NCBI GenBank assembly: GCA_964017185.1
Contig: OZ024884.1
Location: 12,005,548 to 12,069,547 of the forward strand
Length of the DNA: 64,000 nt
DNA from: Rugalucina vietnamica
Taxonomy: Eukaryota > Mollusca > Bivalvia > Lucinida > Lucinidae
Direction of reading: 5' to 3'
The notes under the pieces are model-generated. The model saw nothing but the letters and a program-made list of their open reading frames with translations. It was not told the origin of the DNA and made no database searches. The translations under genes were made by a program, and so were the position numbers. Of this stretch, positions 59,890-64,000 are shown piece after piece. Each line of letters opens with the position of its first letter. The stretch's first letter is position 1.

Positions 59890-60345
59890 TACTAAACAGC
59901 AAGAATAATATTGGATCGCAGTAACAATATGGCGCTTACGTTAACAGCGAAAGAAAACAAACTTTGGCCAAAGTGACTGATTGGTTCTTTGTGTATTTCT
60001 CAATCTAAATATTGGCTAGTGACCAACATTATTCTTCCAACCCTTCCATTGTACCATATTGATTTCAAGTTGCTCTTGTCAACCCTATAGAACCTATGGT
60101 CATGTCGGCCGAGGTGGTCTTGTGGGTATGTTATTCGCTTTGTATCATGGCCCATCTTGAGGACGATCTTTGCAATGTCATTTTAAATATAGAACGAAAC
60201 GGTGTGCGGTATTGTGGGGATTAAGTTTTGATTAAATTTGATAAAGGGTAATTATATAAAGCATGCTATGGTAAATCCCTAAAACGCAGAATGGTGGGAA
60301 ATCGTTTTTTTTTTTTTAATATATATATATATACTATGCAAAATA
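59890..60345 (+). repeat. Family G unit
   Basis: GGATCGCAGTAACAATATGG, ACGTTAACAGCGAAAGAAAA, GGTCATGTCGGCCGAGGTGG and CTAAAACGCAGAATGGTGGG, followed by a T run and (TA)n at about 60319-60333. Confidence 0.75.
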
Positions 60346-61324
60346 AATTTAGCAATGTTTGATGTTACATATAATTTTGATCACCTCAGAGCAATTTTGG
60401 ACATTTCTTTAATTTAAATGACAAGAACAGTGTCTTAGGCACATGATACGATGAATTTAAAAACGCCATCCTTTAATGAGGCTTCTGAAACAACCAACAA
60501 ATACAGAAAGTGTGTGGATGCAAAATTCTCAACCATTGGACACAATGTAAACAGCTGACTTTTGTTTAGTCCATCAGGCCAATCCTTTTCAACCCCTCTT
60601 TATGAACGTTTTTGATTATATGACAAGTGAGATTGGGCCTTTTCGGTACAAACTTTACCTGCCAAAAAACGACGTCATCGCGCCGTCAATAGGTCGAAAT
60701 TGCCTTAATTTCGGGTAACTTTGTTTCCATTGAATTTATAAAAAACTAAACAAGACAAACTAAGCACAATGCAGCCAATACCGTGGTCAGTAACACTTGA
60801 AAGATTCAGAGCCATATCGCGTCATGCTAGTGAGATAACGCTGACGTTAAACTCTTTATTTAAGCTCACGTTATAAAGCCAAGATAGGGAATTGGCAAAC
60901 TCTATTTTAACATATCGGACATTTAAACTCATAGCCGATTTGGGGGAAATTCCAACTAGAAATGTAACTGTAAGGCGATAACGTAGGAGCAAAAGAAAAA
61001 ACGTCGAATTCAAAAACTTACGATCTTAATTTCTCGGCGACAAAATTTTGTTTCCAAACGTTTTAAATGTTTTCCTTTGTTTTGATGACTAAAGAGTTGC
61101 TTAAGCATGGTTTTGGTTTCCCACTTAGACCTGCAAGTTTTGATCATCAGTTTAAATTGCAACGTCACGTCAGTATCGCCGTAAGGTTTGATTTTTTCGA
61201 AATGTTTCGCTTGGAAGCTCTTGTCGAAATGTTACCACTTAGGTCCATATTCCAAAACATGACTTTTATTCATTGTGTGCAGAGACTGGCGAATGTTACG
61301 AAAATTGCTAAATTTAATTTGCCT
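60346..61324. other. No gene recognised
   Basis: Unique-looking sequence. The 88-codon frame at 61067-61333 and the minus-strand frame at 60822-61013 show no domain or splice support. Confidence 0.4.
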
Positions 61325-61789
61325 AGTATATAATCCTGGATTTAACCAGGATATTATGAAGCTCAGTAAAAGTGCCGAACTAGGCGTTAAGCTTGCAGTT
61401 TATCATCAAAATGTTTCAAGAGTAATACTTTGACTTATCTTTTATGGTTGTCAAATATGCAGTTTAACCGTTGTGTGTGATAAATCTTCGCAACTCATTG
61501 GATAACCTTATTAGCTTATATTAAATAAAATGTAATGGTTTGGTCCCTTGGAAGCAGTAAAACACTCAAAGGGAGATGGTATAAGTTCATAGTAATCATA
61601 TTACGTCAGAAAATTTCACCTGATGTTTTTAATTTCAATACATTAAACTTAGAGAACCCATTAGGTGTTTCCCATGGCGTTAGTTGAGTGCATTTATTAT
61701 GATTGATTTAAAAAGTCACACATTGCTCCGGTCACCAATGCTAGTAATGTCTAAACAAAACCTTTACTGACAAATTAACCCTTGATAAA
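61325..61789 (+). repeat. Family G unit, second half
   Basis: CCTGGATTTAACCAGGATAT, GAAGCTCAGTAAAAGTGCCG, GGCGTTAAGCTTGCAGTTTA and CTCATTGGATAACCTTAT, ending in CTCCGGTCACCAATGCTAGT, as in the other units. Confidence 0.75.
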
Positions 61790-62026
61790 TGAGCCGCCTC
61801 GTGGGAAAACCAACAATGTGGTTTCCGAACAGGTCCGACACAAGCCGGCCTGTACAGTCACAGATAAGAGCTAGAAGCTTGAAATTTCGGATTTAAGTAG
61901 AAGAGGAATTGTACTAGCCGAGTAGCGAAAACAAAGGCGCTGATCAGCTTCGCGGTTACCGCGAAGCTGATCTGCACCTTTGTTTTCGCCTATGCAGATT
62001 GTTGGTTTTCCCACGTGGCGGCTCAA
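61790..62026 (+). mobile_element. Family B palindromic MITE, full length
   Basis: TGAGCCGCCTCGTGGGAAAA to CCCACGTGGCGGCTCA. The centre CAGCTTCGCGGTTACCGCGA plus its flanks GCGAAAACAAAGGCGCTGAT forms a long perfect stem. It is inserted between two parts of family G; AA is present on both sides. Confidence 0.95.
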
Positions 62027-63015
62027 ATCAAGAAACAACTGTACTGTGGTAGACTACAATAACAATATCGGGCTCGGATCGCAGTAACAGTATGGCACAC
62101 ACGTTAACAGCGAAAGAAGACAAACATTGACCAAAGTTGTGTTCTTCTTAATCTTAATATTGGCCAGCTTGGCCAAACTTATTTTTCCAACTCTCCCACA
62201 ATGTAAATCAATCACCAGTTGCTTTTTTCAACCCTGAAAAGAACCAGTGGTCATGATGGGTCGAGGTGGTCTTGTGGGTTATATTCACTTTGCATCATGG
62301 CCCATCATAGGTACGACCTTTACAATGCTATTATAAATGGAGAACGAAACAGTGTACGGTGTTGTGTGGATTGCGTTTTAATTAAATTTCATAAAAGATA
62401 TGTTAAGCATGCTGTGGTAAACCCCTGAAAACGCAGAATGGTGCAAAATCTTTTTTTTAAATCCTAGTTTTAAACAGGATATAATGAAGTTTAGTGGAAG
62501 TGGCGAATTAGGCTTTAAGCTTGCAGTACATCATCGAAATGTTGCAAGGGTAATACCTTGGCGTAACGTTAATGACTGTCAAATAGGCAACTTAACTCTT
62601 GTAGTTGATTTATCTTTGCAACTCACTGGGTAATCTTATATAGCTCATATTAAAGTATGTAACAATAACACGCCTGAATAACCGAAAATTGAACTTCGAT
62701 AACCCAAAAGGTGTTTTCCTTGGCGTTATTTGAGTGCAAGTGTTATGATTAATTAAAAATCGCTAATTGCTCCGGTCACCAATGCTTGTAATGTCTAAAC
62801 AAAACATTTTCAGAAGAATTAACCCGTGATTAGGCAAGAAACAAGTGTACTGTACTAGACAACAATAACAATATTGGGTGTGATCGCAATAAAAATATGA
62901 AGCACATGATTATAAATGATTACAAAATCACGAATTGCTCCGGTCACCAATGCTAATTATTTCTAAACCATACATTTCTAGACGAAGTAACCCGTTATAA
63001 ATCAGGAAACAAGTG
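62027..63015 (+). repeat. Family G, tandem units of about 0.8 kb
   Basis: The unit beginning CTGTACTGTGGTAGACTACA near 62039 repeats near 62846 (GTGTACTGTACTAGACAACA), a period of about 806 bp. AACGCAGAATGGTGCAAAAT, CAGGATATAATGAAGTTTAG and TTGCTCCGGTCACCAATGCT mark the order of parts. A third, short piece repeats the end again near 62930-63010. Confidence 0.75.
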
Positions 63016-63778
63016 CACTTACAAGAAAATGTCTTGGGTGGGCTCGGAGAGAAATACTTCCAGTTAGACTGGCTCCCATTGTGTTGTCAATATCGCCTTT
63101 AAATACTGGTGTCATGTCCTATAACCTCCCAGACATTCTTGCATTAGTTATGTGTCTTCAAGGTTCAAAAGATAGGGACATCAGTCGATTAATAGCTTTC
63201 TATTAGGTATGCTTTACTCAGCATATGCACCCCGGTGTGTGTCAATCGTTTGTGTTAAGGGAATTCGAAACACCAAGAATCGCCTTTGCCCCGCCTTGAG
63301 CGTTGGTGGTCAGTCATTTTTAAGCAACGTTATTCATGAAATTCAATGGAACTAGAGTACATACTGTCCACGTTCACAAATGCAGGAATGAGAAATTATT
63401 TTAAATTATGATTCATATTCGTCTGTTGAACTCATTGTTTTCTATTTTGAATTGCTGCACAATAAACAATTTAATTAAGCTAGAGCGTAGCAAAGCCTGT
63501 TTCCGAAGCATATGCGCTCACCAATGACTTTTCATAACCAACGGCATGATCCAAAAGGAGAGACCACGATTTTGCTTGCTCGCTTCATTGTCATAATAAT
63601 ATACTTTTGGGTATATAAGAACGTAAAATGCATCTATAATATCCAACTGTCCGGTTGTTGAATGATCTTCATATTTCCTACGCGCGAAATCTGGTCTACG
63701 TGCTTTTGTCTTGGCTCAGCTCGGCTCAGTTTTCTTTCTACTATTAATTTGCTATTTTCTTTCAACACAACAATGATA
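63016..63778. other. No gene recognised
   Basis: No supported exon or recognised family between the last family G piece and the terminal MITE. Confidence 0.45.
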
Positions 63779-64000
63779 TGAGCCGCCTCGTGGGAAAACC
63801 AACAATGTGGTTTCCGAACAGGTCTGAGACAAACCGGCCTGTACAAGCACAGAAAAGAGCTAGAATCTTGAAATTTCGGATTTAGGTAGAAGAGGAATTG
63901 TACTATCCGAGTAGCGAAAACAAAGGCGCTGATCAGCTTCGCGGTTACCGCGAAGCTGATCTGCGTCTTTGTTTTCGCCTATGCAGATTGTTGGTTTTCC
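63779..64000 (+). mobile_element. Family B palindromic MITE, cut by the window end
   Basis: TGAGCCGCCTCGTGGGAAAA through the CAGCTTCGCGGTTACCGCGA centre to CAGATTGTTGGTTTTCC. The final GGCGGCTCA would lie just beyond the window. It is very similar to the copy at 61790, so probably a young pair. Confidence 0.95.

Overview
This window looks like nuclear DNA of a bivalve mollusc; the species is not resolved. It is AT-rich, intron-containing and repeat-dense, with long (TA)n and poly(A) runs. It carries a C1q-domain gene (a family greatly expanded in bivalves), a tRNA-derived SINE, a decayed LINE, a mariner-like relic and many palindromic MITE-like elements. No prokaryotic operon, CRISPR array, rRNA or intact tRNA gene was found.

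Only two loci are convincing host genes, and both were assembled here from splice signals and reading phase. The first, on the + strand, is the 3' part of a class I SAM-dependent methyltransferase of the animal 'Rv2258c-like' type, with exons 81-274, 1343-1468 and 1842-2407. Its 5' exons lie left of the window. The second, on the + strand, is a secreted C1q-domain protein with exons 36755-37086 and 37643-38061. Its first exon carries an apparent one-base frameshift near 36920. A short coding-looking fragment at about 9026-9259 is unidentified.

Mobile DNA dominates the rest. Family A is a palindromic element of about 275 bp with about 24 full, partial or split copies. Family B is a second palindromic MITE ending in TGAGCC/GGCTCA. 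Family C is a 1.45-kb element made of three roughly 450-bp units. Family D is a dispersed element of about 300 bp. Family E is a tandem repeat of 370-380 bp. Family F is a near-perfect 108-bp palindrome full of TGACGTCA sites. Family G is a diverged unit of about 0.8 kb that fills 55.7-63 kb. Single items include a 2.41-kb TIR element (44592-47001) with about ten copies of a 14-bp motif, a mariner-like element nested in a family A copy, a tRNA-derived SINE nested in family C, a LINE lacking its reverse-transcriptase core, a 45-bp array with alternating monomers, and several foldbacks.

Layout: 0-3 kb methyltransferase gene with MITEs in its introns; 4.5-5.1 kb foldback; 5.2-14.9 kb and 17.8-22.8 kb two diverged collinear copies of one segment carrying different insertions; 15.4-16.9 and 23.6-25.4 kb family C in opposite orientations; 25.4-32 kb repeats; 32-36 kb little recognisable; 36.4-38.2 kb C1q gene with palindromes upstream, inside and downstream; 39-43 kb foldbacks and MITEs; 44.6-47.0 kb the motif-rich TIR element; 47-55 kb scattered elements and a large inverted repeat; 55.7-64 kb family G with nested MITEs and the LINE relic. 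Duplicated segments supply 'empty' versions of several family A insertion sites, which show insertion with almost no target-site duplication.
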